Source: Streptomyces eurythermus
Lineage (GTDB): Bacteria > Actinomycetota > Actinomycetes > Streptomycetales > Streptomycetaceae
Direction: 5' to 3'
Length of the DNA stretch: 64,000 nt
Assembly: GCF_014649115.1 (NCBI RefSeq)
Contig: NZ_BMSK01000013.1
Coordinates: forward strand, 62,001 to 126,000
Position 1 is the first letter of the stretch; each line of letters begins with the position of its first letter. The position numbers were made by a program, and so were the translations under genes. This document shows positions 16,725 through 25,466 of this stretch, in pieces. The notes beneath the pieces were generated by a model. The model did not search any database. It saw only the letters and a list, made by a program, of their open reading frames with translations, and was not told where the DNA came from.

Positions 16725-17216
16725 ATGGTCCGGGACGATGAGCTGCGGTATCTGCGCCGCTGTGTCGAGCTGGCCGAGGAGGCGCTGGACGCCGGTGACG
16801 AGCCCTTCGGGTCGGTCCTGGTGGCCGGGGACGGGACCGTGCTGGCGGAGGACCGCAACCGGGTGGCGGGCGGGGACCACACCCGGCATCCCGAGTTCGA
16901 GCTGGCCCGCTGGTCGGCCGCGCGTCTGACGCCCGAGGAGCGGGCGAAGGCGACCGTCTACACCTCCGGCGAGCACTGCCCGATGTGCGCGGCGGCGCAC
17001 GCCTGGGTCGGGCTCGGCCGGATCGTGTACATCGTCTCGTCCGTGCAACTGTCCGGCATCCTGGCCGAGTTGGGCGTGCCCGCTCCGCCCGTACGGACCC
17101 TGCCGGTGCGGGACATCGCGCCCGGGGTGGCCGTGGCGGGACCGGTGCCGGAGCTGCTGGACGAGGTACGGGAGCTGCACCGGCGCTTCCACTCCGGGCG
17201 GACCCGACTCGGCTGA
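16725..17216 (+). CDS. Nucleoside/guanine deaminase-like protein (CDA fold)
   Basis: A 163-residue cytidine-deaminase-fold zinc hydrolase. The zinc site is formed by His in HPEFE, with Glu as proton shuttle, and the two cysteines of HCPMCA; the usual forms are HAE and PCxMC, so the Pro-to-His change before the first Cys is slightly unusual. The early segment AGDEPFGSVLVAGDGTVLAEDRN matches nucleoside deaminases. The start at 16725 is favoured over an ATG 21 bp upstream because GGAGGTGA ends 4 bases before it. The ribosome site overlaps the stop of the exporter, so it belongs to the MerR-controlled unit and may modify or detoxify the exported compound or a purine. Confidence 0.85.
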   Translation: MVRDDELRYLRRCVELAEEALDAGDEPFGSVLVAGDGTVLAEDRNRVAGGDHTRHPEFELARWSAARLTPEERAKATVYTSGEHCPMCAAAHAWVGLGRIVYIVSSVQLSGILAELGVPAPPVRTLPVRDIAPGVAVAGPVPELLDEVRELHRRFHSGRTRLG

Positions 17217-17220
17217 GGGA

Positions 17221-18075
17221 TCAGCCGAGTTCGAGCGTGGTGACGCCGAACACCCGTTCCTGGGCGTGTGCGCGCACCGAGCCGGTGTACATGCGGGCGG
17301 TCTCGAACGAGGGCCGCAGTCCCGCCTGTTCGGCGAGGGCGACGCCCGCCGCGTTCGGCTCGGGCACGTCGATCGCGACCTCCCGGCCGGCCACGTCGGC
17401 GGTGAGGGCGGCGAACAGGGCCCGGGCGTCGGCGGCGGTGTCGGCGAAGAGGGGGCCGATGCGCAGCGTGTCCCGGCCGGGGCGGATCACGCCGTAGCCG
17501 GTCAGGTGCCCGCCGTTGTCGCGGACGACGGCGCGGTGGCCGGGTGTGGTGAGCCACTCGGCGAGGAACCGGGGGCGGTCGGCGGGGTGGCAGGCGCTGT
17601 CGTAGGCGGTGATCGCGGCGAGGTCGGCGGGGCCGGCCGGGCGGACGCCGGCGGGCGGCTCGGCCTCGGGAGCGGGGCCGCTGAACCGGATGGTGCGGTG
17701 GGCGAGCCGGAAGCCGGACTGGCGGTAGTTGTCCTGCTGGGCGACCACCCCGTCCAGGCCGATCGTACGGTTCCCGGCGTGCGCCAGCGCGGTCTTCCAG
17801 GTGGTCAGGCCGTGTCCCCGGCCGCGCAGGCCGGGGCGGACCAGATAGCAGCCGAGGAAGGAGTAGTCGGGTCCGTGGTTGACCACGGAGACGGCGGAGA
17901 CCGGCTCCCCGTCGATCCGGCCGAGGAAGAACCCCTCGGGGTCCTGGGCGAAGAAGGCGGGGCCGTCGGACAGTCCGGGGTTCCAGCCCTCCGCCGCCGC
18001 CCACCCGCTGATCACCGGCCAGTCGGCGAGGGTGGCCTGGGTGACGACGAGGTCCTGGGGGGCCGCAGAGGTCAT
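17221..18075 (-). CDS. GNAT acetyltransferase with second C-terminal acetyltransferase-like domain
   Basis: A 284-residue protein with an N-terminal GNAT domain (about 8-135) that has a good acetyl-CoA loop, VRPGLRGRGHGLTTWK, and a C-terminal domain (about 150-280) related to the second half of YitH/HolE-type bidomain acetyltransferases. The motif SVVNHGPDYSFLGCYLV before the loop is typical. The ATG at 18075 is where the domain begins. It converges on the deaminase gene with stops 4 bp apart. The substrate is unknown. Confidence 0.82.
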   Translation of the reverse strand: MTSAAPQDLVVTQATLADWPVISGWAAAEGWNPGLSDGPAFFAQDPEGFFLGRIDGEPVSAVSVVNHGPDYSFLGCYLVRPGLRGRGHGLTTWKTALAHAGNRTIGLDGVVAQQDNYRQSGFRLAHRTIRFSGPAPEAEPPAGVRPAGPADLAAITAYDSACHPADRPRFLAEWLTTPGHRAVVRDNGGHLTGYGVIRPGRDTLRIGPLFADTAADARALFAALTADVAGREVAIDVPEPNAAGVALAEQAGLRPSFETARMYTGSVRAHAQERVFGVTTLELG

Positions 18076-18471
18076 CGGTGCGCTCCGTATCCGTCGGGGT
18101 CGGGCTGTTGTCGTACGGCACGGCCCTCGGCCGGCCGCCCGCAGCATCCTTCCGGATCAACGCGGGCCGCGCCACGGGGAGATCGGTCGGCGCGCACCTG
18201 AGTGCCCGTCCGGGCCGGGGTTCGCGCGGGCCGGGGCTCACCCGGGCCGGGGCCCGTCCGACCTGGGGCCCGTCCGGCCCGGGGCTCCGGCGCCGTTGGG
18301 GTGTGTGCGTACGGGCCCGTCCGGCTGGGGGTCGCTGTCATGGGGCGTCGCCGCGCCGTCGGCGCGGGAGGTGGTGCCCGGAGCGGAGGTCGCGTCCCGG
18401 TGCCGTAGCCGGCCCGGGACTTGCCGCCGCGCCCCGGGCGTCCCGGGTCCGGTCCGTGTCGGGGCGGTGGG
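18076..18471. other. Gene-free, GC-extreme region between acetyltransferase and chaplin genes
   Basis: No supportable gene in 396 bp. The middle holds a 16-bp tandem repeat (18203-18298). The rest is low-complexity G/C sequence; the acetyltransferase promoter should lie near 18080-18150 but no clear hexamers are visible. Confidence 0.6.
18203..18298. repeat. Six tandem copies of a 16-bp unit
   Basis: Starting at 18203 the sequence repeats every 16 bp with the consensus GGCYCGYCCGGGCCGG; copies begin at 18203, 18219, 18235, 18251, 18267 and 18283. The pieces GGGCCGGGG (18212, 18228, 18244) and GGCCCGTCCG (18251, 18267) recur at exactly that spacing. The array lies downstream of the minus-strand chaplin gene. 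Confidence 0.8.
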
Positions 18472-19179
18472 TCAGTGGTGGCGGGCCGGGCGGAAGCGGC
18501 GGTAGAGGAGGGCGCCCGCGGCGATGAGCGCGGCGCTGCCGGCCGCCGCGGGGGCGGTGGCGTCCGCTCCGGTGTGGGCCAGTGCGGACACGGCCGGGCG
18601 CGGAGCGTGCGGGGTGGGGTGGGTCCGGGTGGGGGGCTGCGGCTGAGGGGCCCGGGGCTTCGGGGCCGGGGTGTGCCGGGCAGGGGTGTGCGGGGCCGGT
18701 CGGTGGGTGTCACCGGGGCCGTTGACCGACTGGTTGCCGAAGACCGGGTTGCCGACGCCGACCACATCGACGCTGTTGCCGGTGATGTTCACCGGCAGGT
18801 CGACGGGGAGCTGGATGCCGTTGCCCGAGACCACGCCGGGCGAGTTCGTGGTCGCGCCGTGGGCGGACGCCCCGCCGGGCCGGGACGGCGCCCCGCCGTG
18901 TCCGGCGCCGTCGGCCCGCGCCTTGCCGGTGTTCGCGCAGGCGTTGCCCGCGGCCGGGTTGAGCAGCCCCACGATGTCGACCGTGTTGCCGCAGACGTTC
19001 ACCGGCACGTCCACGGGGAGCTGGACGCCGTTGCCGGAGATCAGTCCGGGCGAGCCGGCCGCCGTGCCCCGGGTACCGGCCCCGTCGGCCGCGAAGGCGG
19101 CGGACACCGGGAACGCCACGGCCATCGCACCGGATGCGGCGGCGACGGCGATCACACCGTTTCGGGTAGCGCGTCTCAT
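18472..19179 (-). CDS. Long chaplin with two chaplin domains and a sortase E signal
   Basis: A 235-residue cell-wall-anchored chaplin, part of the amyloid hydrophobic sheath of aerial hyphae and spores. Residues 1-31 are a signal peptide. Chaplin domain 1 (about 43-86) has GNGVQLPVDVPVNVCGNT and ends with GNACANTG, so it has the usual two Cys. Domain 2 (about 113-155) has GNGIQLPVDLPVNITGNS and no Cys. A Pro/His-rich linker follows, then the sorting signal LAHTG (fits LAxTG of class E sortases), a hydrophobic helix and the basic tail YRRFRPARHH. This is the layout of ChpA-C. Expression is presumably developmental. The ATG at 19179 is chosen because the signal peptide MRRATRNGV begins there. 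Confidence 0.93.
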   Translation of the reverse strand: MRRATRNGVIAVAAASGAMAVAFPVSAAFAADGAGTRGTAAGSPGLISGNGVQLPVDVPVNVCGNTVDIVGLLNPAAGNACANTGKARADGAGHGGAPSRPGGASAHGATTNSPGVVSGNGIQLPVDLPVNITGNSVDVVGVGNPVFGNQSVNGPGDTHRPAPHTPARHTPAPKPRAPQPQPPTRTHPTPHAPRPAVSALAHTGADATAPAAAGSAALIAAGALLYRRFRPARHH

Positions 19180-19463
19180 GGGTTCCCTGCCTTCCGGACA
19201 TCGCGCGGGCACTCACCCGCACCACCTAAAACGCCGGTGAACCATCCGGGTTATGGCTTATCGGTCTTTCACCCCATCGAGCGGCACTGTTGTCGAACCG
19301 CGCGCAAAGCCATCGAATGATCACCAACGGGCACGGAGGGTGCGCAGGATACGACGGCGGGTGCCGTCCCGCTCGCCGGGAGGCGGGCCGGGAGGGGGCC
19401 GCTTATGGTGATCCGAGGGCGCCGCCCCCCGGCCCGTGGCGGGCGTGCCCCGGGAGGCGATCG

Positions 19464-21170
19464 ATGCTGGCCATGCTGTCCACACGGCCCTTCGTGCGGC
19501 GCTGCGCGGGCGCCTCGGTGCTCGCCCTGGCGCTGCTCGGGTCCGGGCTGCCCGCGGCCGCCGCCGGCCGGCCGCAGCCCGACCTGACCCGCTTCTACCA
19601 GCAGCGGGTCGCCTGGGCCGCCTGCCCGGGCCCGGACATGCCCGAGGACCTCGAGTGCGCCGAGGTCACCGTCCCGCTCGACTACGCGAGGCCGGGCGCG
19701 GGCACCCTCGAGCTCGCGCTGGCCCGCTACCGCGCGACGGGTCCGTCCCACGGTTCGGTGGTGCTGAACTTCGGCGGCCCGGGCGGCGCCGGCGTCCCCG
19801 GACTGGCCGCCGAGGGAAGAGAGTTCATGGATCTCACCGACGGCTACGACGTGGTCACCTTCGACCCGCGCGGCGTCGGCCGCTCCTCCCCCGTCAGCTG
19901 CGGCGAGGGCGGCGTCACGGTCCCCGCGGTGCCCAAACAGGACCCGGGGGCCGGGCAGCCGAAGGCGCTGCTCCAGCAGTTGCGGCAGGTGGCCGAGGAG
20001 TGCGCCCGCAACTCCGGTCCGGTGCTGCCCCACATCGGCACCGTGAACGCCTCGCGCGACCTGGACGTCATCCGCCAGGCGCTCGGCGACAAGAAGCTCA
20101 ACTACCTCGGCTTCTCCTACGGCTCCCGGCTCGGCGCGGTGTACGCGGCGCAGTTCCCGGACCGGGTCGGCCGGCTCGCCCTGGACGGCGTGGACACGCT
20201 GACCGAGTCGACGGCCGAGCAGGGCCTGGCGGGCGCCGAGGGGCAGCAGCAGGCACTGGACGACTTCCTGGACTGGTGTACGACGGACGTCGGCTGTCCG
20301 TTCGGGCAGGACCGGCGCCGGGCCGGGGACGAGGTGCTGCGGCTGGTGCGCTCGCTCGACCAAGACCCCGTGCCCACGGAGTCCGGCGCCTCGTTCACCG
20401 GACAGGATCTGGTGGGTGCCCTGGCGCAGGGCCTGTACAGCAAGCGGGCATGGCCCCCGCTGGAGCGCGCGCTGGCGTCCCTGGTGGAGGACGGCGACAC
20501 CCGTCGGCTCCTCGGCTTCTCCCCGAGCGGCGTCGGCCTTCCCCGCGCCGGCTACGGCACGGAGCGCACCGGCCTGCCCCGGGAGCTCGACCGCACGGAC
20601 CGCATCGGTGCCTCCCACGACCGCGAGCGCACCGACCGCGCGGACGCGTCCCCTGCCCGGCGTCGCGAGGACGGCGGGCTGGTGGACATCGCCGACGTCC
20701 CCGTGGACAACCTGCCGGCCGCGCTGATGGCGATCAACTGCGCGGACGACCCCGACCGGCCCGACGCGGCGCGGCTCACCGAGGAGCTGAGCACGCTCCG
20801 GGCCGCGTACGACCACGCCTCACCGGTCTTCGGCCGCTACCGGCTCACCCAGCTGCTGCTGTGTTACGGCCGGCCCAAGGGCACCGACTTCATCCGCGAG
20901 CGGGTCAAGGACGTGCACACGGCGAAGATGCTGCTCGTGGGCACGCGCGGTGACCCGGCGACGCCGTACCGGTGGACCGTGGAGACCGCCCGCCGGCTGG
21001 GCCCCTCGGCGGTGGTGCTGGACAACAAGGGTGAGGGCCACACCGGGTACTCCTCTTCCATGTGCGTGCACCACACGGTCAACGACTTCCTGCTCTACGG
21101 CACCCTGCCGGCCAACGGCTCCTGTCCGGCGGACTCCCCCGCGGCCGTCGGCCCGGAGGACGCCGGCTGA
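19464..21170 (+). CDS. Secreted alpha/beta hydrolase, tripeptidyl-aminopeptidase-like
   Basis: A 568-residue secreted serine hydrolase. A signal peptide (about 1-33) is followed by the alpha/beta hydrolase core with oxyanion motif NFGGPGGAG, the FDPRGVGRSSPV segment, the nucleophile Ser in GFSYGSRLG and the C-terminal TAP-like part holding the Asp (GTRGDPATPY) and the His in GEGHTGYS. This is the S33-like family of Streptomyces tripeptidyl aminopeptidases (SlpD/SlpE/Tap), which trim peptides outside the cell. An insertion rich in Asp, Arg and Glu near 365-415 (TERTGLPRELDRTDRIGASH region) is unusual and probably a surface loop. GGGAGG lies 6 bases before the ATG at 19464. Compare the related gene at 32036. 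Confidence 0.88.
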   Translation: MLAMLSTRPFVRRCAGASVLALALLGSGLPAAAAGRPQPDLTRFYQQRVAWAACPGPDMPEDLECAEVTVPLDYARPGAGTLELALARYRATGPSHGSVVLNFGGPGGAGVPGLAAEGREFMDLTDGYDVVTFDPRGVGRSSPVSCGEGGVTVPAVPKQDPGAGQPKALLQQLRQVAEECARNSGPVLPHIGTVNASRDLDVIRQALGDKKLNYLGFSYGSRLGAVYAAQFPDRVGRLALDGVDTLTESTAEQGLAGAEGQQQALDDFLDWCTTDVGCPFGQDRRRAGDEVLRLVRSLDQDPVPTESGASFTGQDLVGALAQGLYSKRAWPPLERALASLVEDGDTRRLLGFSPSGVGLPRAGYGTERTGLPRELDRTDRIGASHDRERTDRADASPARRREDGGLVDIADVPVDNLPAALMAINCADDPDRPDAARLTEELSTLRAAYDHASPVFGRYRLTQLLLCYGRPKGTDFIRERVKDVHTAKMLLVGTRGDPATPYRWTVETARRLGPSAVVLDNKGEGHTGYSSSMCVHHTVNDFLLYGTLPANGSCPADSPAAVGPEDAG

Positions 21171-21376
21171 CGGCCGGGGGCCCGCCGCCGGTGCCGGACG
21201 TGACACGACCGGGTGAGGGCCGCGGACCGGGGCAACCTCCCGGCCGCGCCGGCCGTCACACAGGGCAGGCGGGTTCCGGCCGCCGATCGCCTACGGCGTG
21301 CGGCCCGGGGCCGTCGTCCAGTTCCGCGAGCGCGGGCGCAGCGTCCCGCTCCCGACCACGACAGGGGGACACCCCA

Positions 21377-21904
21377 ATGCCCATCCGCGCCGCCATCGCC
21401 GTATCCACCGCCGTCTCGGCCGCCGCGACGGCCCTGCTGCTGACCGCGCCGCCCAGCCAGGCCGCCGCCGGCCAGGAGCGGGCCGACCACTGCGCCGCGC
21501 GGGCACTGACGCTGCGGGCGAAGGCCGCCACCGGCCACCCGACCGTGCTGCGGGTCAGCGTCACCAACCGCACCGCCCGCGCCTGTGTCGTCGACCGCGT
21601 GCCCACGGTGACCTTCGGCGACCTGGACGGGGCCGCGCTGCCGGTGCCCGAGGGCGGCACCGGCGGTTACCGGCTGGCGGCGGGCGGCACCGCCTACGCC
21701 GCCGTGCGGACCATCGGCGACCCGGCGGACCCCGAGGCCCGCCGGGCGGACTCGGTCACGGTGGCGGCGTCGGCCGCGCACTGGGGCCGGTCCTTCCAGC
21801 CCTGGGAGCTCGGCACCGGCCGGCAGGTGCTGGTCTGGGAGCCGGTGACCACCTGGTGGCAGCCGACGGCCCGGGCCGCGGACCGGATCATCGGGCTGGA
21901 CTGA
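21377..21904 (+). CDS. Secreted DUF4232 domain protein
   Basis: A 175-residue exported protein: signal peptide 1-30 ending APPSQAAA, then a single DUF4232 immunoglobulin-like domain. Two cysteines (DHCAARAL and RACVVDRV) probably form a disulfide, and the segment LRVSVTNRTARACV is the conserved strand pair of the family. The C-terminal tryptophan-rich stretch WEPVTTWWQPTA is unusual for the family. The function of DUF4232 proteins is unknown; they are common secreted or lipoprotein components in actinobacteria. A purine-rich GGGGGA stretch a few bases upstream supports the start. It follows the peptidase-like gene by 206 bp in the same direction. Confidence 0.8.
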   Translation: MPIRAAIAVSTAVSAAATALLLTAPPSQAAAGQERADHCAARALTLRAKAATGHPTVLRVSVTNRTARACVVDRVPTVTFGDLDGAALPVPEGGTGGYRLAAGGTAYAAVRTIGDPADPEARRADSVTVAASAAHWGRSFQPWELGTGRQVLVWEPVTTWWQPTARAADRIIGLD

Positions 21905-21945
21905 GCACCGGGCCAGGACCCCGCCGCACGCGATCCGCCCCCTCC

Positions 21946-21979
21946 CACCGGGCACCGGGCACCGGGCACCGGGCACCGG
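21946..21979. repeat. Tandem 7-bp repeat (CACCGGG)n
   Basis: Four exact CACCGGG units followed by a partial fifth (CACCGG) fill the space between the convergent DUF4232 and asnB genes and end one base before the asnB stop codon. Such slippage-prone arrays vary in copy number between strains. Confidence 0.9.
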
Positions 21980-21980
21980 C

Positions 21981-23822
21981 TCAGCCGAGCACCAGCTCCG
22001 GCGAGTACAGGTCCAGCCACCCGGCCAGGTCCAGGGTGCGTTCCAGTCCGCGCCGGGCGGCCTGGGTGCTGACCGGTGTGTCGCGTTCGGAGGCCGCCCG
22101 CACCCGGTCCCGGTCGAGCAGGTCGAACACGGGGTGGGAGGGCCGGGCCAGCAGCTCCTTGACCTGGTTCTGGAGCGCGCGGGCGTACCCGGGGTCCTGG
22201 GTGGACGGGTACGGGCTCTTGACCCGGTCGTACACGGACTTCGGCAGGACATCCGCCGTCGCCTCCCGGAGCAGGCTCTTCTCCCGGCCGTCGAAGGACT
22301 TCAGCGCCCAGGGCGTGTTGTAGACGTACTCGACCAGCCGGTGGTCGCAGAACGGCACCCGGACCTCCAGGCCGACGGCCATGCTCATGCGGTCCTTGCG
22401 GTCGAGCAGCATGCGTACGAAGCGGGTCAGGTGCAGATGGCTCATCCGCCGCATGCGGTACTCGAAGTCGCTCTCGCCGTCCAGCCGGTCGATGCCGGCG
22501 ACGGCCGAGCGGTAGCCGTCGGCCACATAGCCTTCGAGGTCCAGGGACTTGGCTATATCGGCACGCACCACATCGGCGTCCTCCCCGAAGTGGCGGTTCA
22601 TGGTGGCCAGCCACGGGAAGGTGTCGGCGCGGCGCGCCTCCTCGTCGAAGAACTGCAGATAGCCGCCGAAGACCTCGTCGGCGGACTCGCCGGACAGGGC
22701 CACCGTGGACTTCTCCCGGATCGCGCGGAAGAGCAGCAGCAGCGAACTGTCCATGTCGCCGAGGCCGGACGGCAGATCGCGGGCCCGGATCACCCGCTCG
22801 CGCACAGCGGGGTCGGAGAGGGCGTCGGAGTCGAGCACGATGTCCTGGTGCTCGGTGCCGGCGAGCCGGGCCACGTCGTGCACGAAGGGCGTGTCGGGCG
22901 TGCCGCGCAGCTCGTCGGCCACGAAGTTGTCGGTCTGTCCGGCGAAGTCGACGGCGAAGCTGCGCACCTTCTCGCCGTGGACGGCGAGCTGCCGGGCGGC
23001 GAGCGCGGTCATGGCCGAGGAGTCGAGTCCGCCGGAGAGCAGGGTGCAGCGCGGCACGTCGGCGACCAGCTGGCGGCGCACGATGTCGTCGAGGAGCGAG
23101 CGCACGGTGGCGATCGTGGTGTCACGGTCGTCGGTGTGCGGGCGGGTCTCCAGGCGCCAGTACACGCGGGTGGACAGGCCCGAGCGGTCGACGGTGACGA
23201 CGGTGCCGGGTTCCACCTCGGCCATGCCGTCCCAGACGGCGTGTCCCGGCGTCTTGATCATGACGAACAGCTCGCGCAGGCCGTCCAGGGTGACGCGGGC
23301 CCGGGCCAGCGGGTTGGCGAGGATCGCCTTGGGCTCGGAGCCGAACAGAACGCCGTCGGGGGTCCGGTAGTAGTAGAAGGGCTTGATGCCCATGCGGTCG
23401 CGGATCATCACCAGCTTGTCGTGCCGGCCGTCCCAGACGGCGAACGCGTACATGCCGTTGAGCCGTTCGGCGACCGCGTCGCCCCACTCCAGATAGCCGT
23501 GCAGCACCACCTCGGTGTCGGAGTCGGTGGTGAACCGGTGGCCACGGTCGGTGAGCTCCCGGCGCAGTTCGGTGAAGTTGTACGCCTCGCCGGAGTAGAC
23601 CATGGCCACGGTGCCCTCGGGAGTGGGCACCGACATCGGCTGACGGCCGCCGGGCAGGTCGATGATGGCGAGCCGGCGGTGCCCCAGGGCGGCGGGCCCC
23701 TCGCTCCAGGTGCCGCGGTCGTCCGGGCCCCGGCAGGCCATCGTCTCGGTCATCGCCTCCAAGGCGGCGGCCTCGGTGGTCAGATCACGGTCGAAGGAGA
23801 CCCATCCGGTGATGCCGCACAT
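21981..23822 (-). CDS. asnB: Asparagine synthetase, glutamine-hydrolysing
   Basis: A 613-residue cytoplasmic class II amidotransferase that makes asparagine from aspartate, glutamine and ATP. The N-terminal glutaminase domain (2 to about 200) starts with the nucleophile as MCGITGW, so Cys2 becomes the catalytic residue after Met removal. The synthetase domain (about 230-600) has the PP-loop LLSGGLDSSAM and the acidic ESADEVFGGY segment. GGAGG is 6 bases before the ATG. It is a stand-alone gene, not part of a peptide antibiotic cluster. Related AsnB-like enzymes amidate other carboxylates, so asparagine as product is probable rather than proven. Confidence 0.95.
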   Translation of the reverse strand: MCGITGWVSFDRDLTTEAAALEAMTETMACRGPDDRGTWSEGPAALGHRRLAIIDLPGGRQPMSVPTPEGTVAMVYSGEAYNFTELRRELTDRGHRFTTDSDTEVVLHGYLEWGDAVAERLNGMYAFAVWDGRHDKLVMIRDRMGIKPFYYYRTPDGVLFGSEPKAILANPLARARVTLDGLRELFVMIKTPGHAVWDGMAEVEPGTVVTVDRSGLSTRVYWRLETRPHTDDRDTTIATVRSLLDDIVRRQLVADVPRCTLLSGGLDSSAMTALAARQLAVHGEKVRSFAVDFAGQTDNFVADELRGTPDTPFVHDVARLAGTEHQDIVLDSDALSDPAVRERVIRARDLPSGLGDMDSSLLLLFRAIREKSTVALSGESADEVFGGYLQFFDEEARRADTFPWLATMNRHFGEDADVVRADIAKSLDLEGYVADGYRSAVAGIDRLDGESDFEYRMRRMSHLHLTRFVRMLLDRKDRMSMAVGLEVRVPFCDHRLVEYVYNTPWALKSFDGREKSLLREATADVLPKSVYDRVKSPYPSTQDPGYARALQNQVKELLARPSHPVFDLLDRDRVRAASERDTPVSTQAARRGLERTLDLAGWLDLYSPELVLG

Positions 23823-24236
23823 GCGCTACCTCCTGCCTCCGGCCGCCGACGGGCCCCCGCTCACCTGCGTTTTCCTCGGGAACGGGAGGCCGGCCGGGCA
23901 AACCAGTTGTATCGAGCATCTATATCGAGCGTCCGTCAGACGTCCGGCCGAGTCAACGTGCCGGAAACACGGGACGGGTATCCGGATCCACGGTTTCGGC
24001 CGCGTTTTGCCTCAGCAAAATCGACGGATCCGCGCGTTCTCGCAGACCGACCGACAGGAACCGGCCACAGGCAAAAACTTCCTCAAGTAAACGGCGTGTT
24101 ACGTCTTCGCGATCAGAAACCCGGCGGACAGACCCCGGAGGGCGCGCGGCGGTGAGGCGCGGGCACGGACGGGGCCGCCGCGAAGGTCCTGATTACCCCG
24201 AATGCCGTAATGGTGATTCCGCCCTATCGTGCTGTC
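23823..24236. other. Relatively AT-rich divergent promoter region of asnB and the baeRF3 gene
   Basis: Gene-free 414 bp, distinctly less GC-rich than the surroundings. It holds a tandem 13-bp repeat (23905-23930) and a small palindrome TTTTGC-CTCA-GCAAAA (24005-24020). A TTGACT on the minus strand near 23955 is a candidate -35 for asnB, but the matching -10 is uncertain. A TATCGT about 6 bp before 24237 could be the -10 of the rightward gene. Confidence 0.5.
23905..23930. repeat. Two tandem 13-bp repeats upstream of asnB
   Basis: AGTTGTATCGAGC and ATCTATATCGAGC follow each other directly; the shared half is TATCGAGC. They lie about 85-110 bp upstream of the asnB start and are candidate binding sites for a regulator. 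Confidence 0.55.
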
Positions 24237-25331
24237 ATGGAGCACGCACTGAGTCCCGCGACCCTCGCCGAACTGCGCCGCCCGCGCCCCTATCCGGCGG
24301 TCTCCGTGCTGACCCCGACGCACCGCCGGCAACGCGGGAACGGCCAGGACCAGGTCCGGCTGCGCAACGCGCTGACCGAGGCGCGCCGGCGGCTGGAGTC
24401 CGACCCCGCCGTCACCCGTGAGCGCCGCGCGGATGTCGAGGCGCAACTCGACCGGGCCCTGTCCGAGGTCGATCTTTCACACCCCGAGGACGGCCTGGTG
24501 ATCTTCGCCGCGCCGGGTGAGCACCAGGTGTGGTCCCTGGCCCGGCCCGTACCCGAGCGGGTGGTGCTGTCGGACACCTTCCTGACCCGCAACCTGGTGT
24601 CGGCCCACGCCGCCGAGCGGCCCTTCTGGGTGCTGTCGCTCTCCGCCGACCGCGTCACGCTGTGGAACGGCGGGGCCGGCCGCGTCGTGGAGGAGCACTG
24701 GGGCGGCTTCCCGCTGACGCGCGCCCGGGAGAACTTCGACGCCGAGCGGCTCATGCGGATCGGCGACCAGCCGAGCACCTTCCGCGACGAGGGCACGCGC
24801 CGGTTCCTGCGCGAGGCGGACACCGCCATGAGCAGGGTCCTGCGCGCGGCGCCCCGGTCGCTGTACATCACCGGCGAGCAGGCGGCGCTGTCCCTGATGG
24901 AGGAGGCCGGCACCGTCGCGCGCCACGCCGTGCCGATACCGCGGGGCGGACTCGCCCACGCCGGTCCGGAGGCGGTGTGGCAGGCCATCCGGCCGGTCCT
25001 GGAGGAGGAGTCCCGCAAGAACGCCGCGTCCGTCATGCGGGAGCTCACCTCGGCGCGCGGGCGCCGGGCCTACGCCGCCGGGGTGGACGAGCTGTGGCAG
25101 AGCGCCCGTGACGGCCGCGTCCGGCTGCTCGCCGTGGAGGAGAACTACCGTACGACCGTCCGCGAGACCGGCGACCACCTGGAACCGGCCCGGCCCGGCG
25201 ACCTGGACGCCCGCGACGACATCGTGGACGAGATCGTCGAGCGGTGCCTGGAGACCGGGGCCGACGTGCGCTTCGTCCCGGACGGCACGCTGGGCGACGC
25301 GGACGGCATCGCCGGGGTGCTGCGGTACTGA
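24237..25331 (+). CDS. baeRF3-domain protein (archaeo-eukaryotic release-factor-like)
   Basis: A 364-residue protein of the bacterial archaeo-eukaryotic release factor family, subgroup 3, often mislabelled as a chemotaxis protein. The N-terminal part (about 1-130) with PYPAVSVLTPTHRR and FAAPGEHQVWSL, and the middle part with SADRVTLWNGGAG and ITGEQAALSLMEEAGTV, resemble the eRF1 M- and C-domains. No GGQ tripeptide is present, so peptide release is not expected; the family is suspected to act on ribosomes under stress. The ATG at 24237 is preferred to one 27 bp upstream because the conserved sequence begins there and TATCGT lies at a spacing that suits a leaderless transcript. Confidence 0.75.
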   Translation: MEHALSPATLAELRRPRPYPAVSVLTPTHRRQRGNGQDQVRLRNALTEARRRLESDPAVTRERRADVEAQLDRALSEVDLSHPEDGLVIFAAPGEHQVWSLARPVPERVVLSDTFLTRNLVSAHAAERPFWVLSLSADRVTLWNGGAGRVVEEHWGGFPLTRARENFDAERLMRIGDQPSTFRDEGTRRFLREADTAMSRVLRAAPRSLYITGEQAALSLMEEAGTVARHAVPIPRGGLAHAGPEAVWQAIRPVLEEESRKNAASVMRELTSARGRRAYAAGVDELWQSARDGRVRLLAVEENYRTTVRETGDHLEPARPGDLDARDDIVDEIVERCLETGADVRFVPDGTLGDADGIAGVLRY

Positions 25332-25466
25332 GCCGGGAGGCCCCCTGCCCTCCGGCACCGGCACCGGCACCCCCGGCTTTCCCGCTCCCCGCCCGCTGAC
25401 CAGACCTCAGCCCTCAGCCCTCCCGCGTACGCTACGGCGTGATCGTCGGCGTGAGGGAGCGTGCGC

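Noticed and set aside
21981..23822. asnB as a marker of a peptide antibiotic cluster
   Set aside because: No NRPS, tailoring or export genes are adjacent; it looks like a stand-alone metabolic gene.
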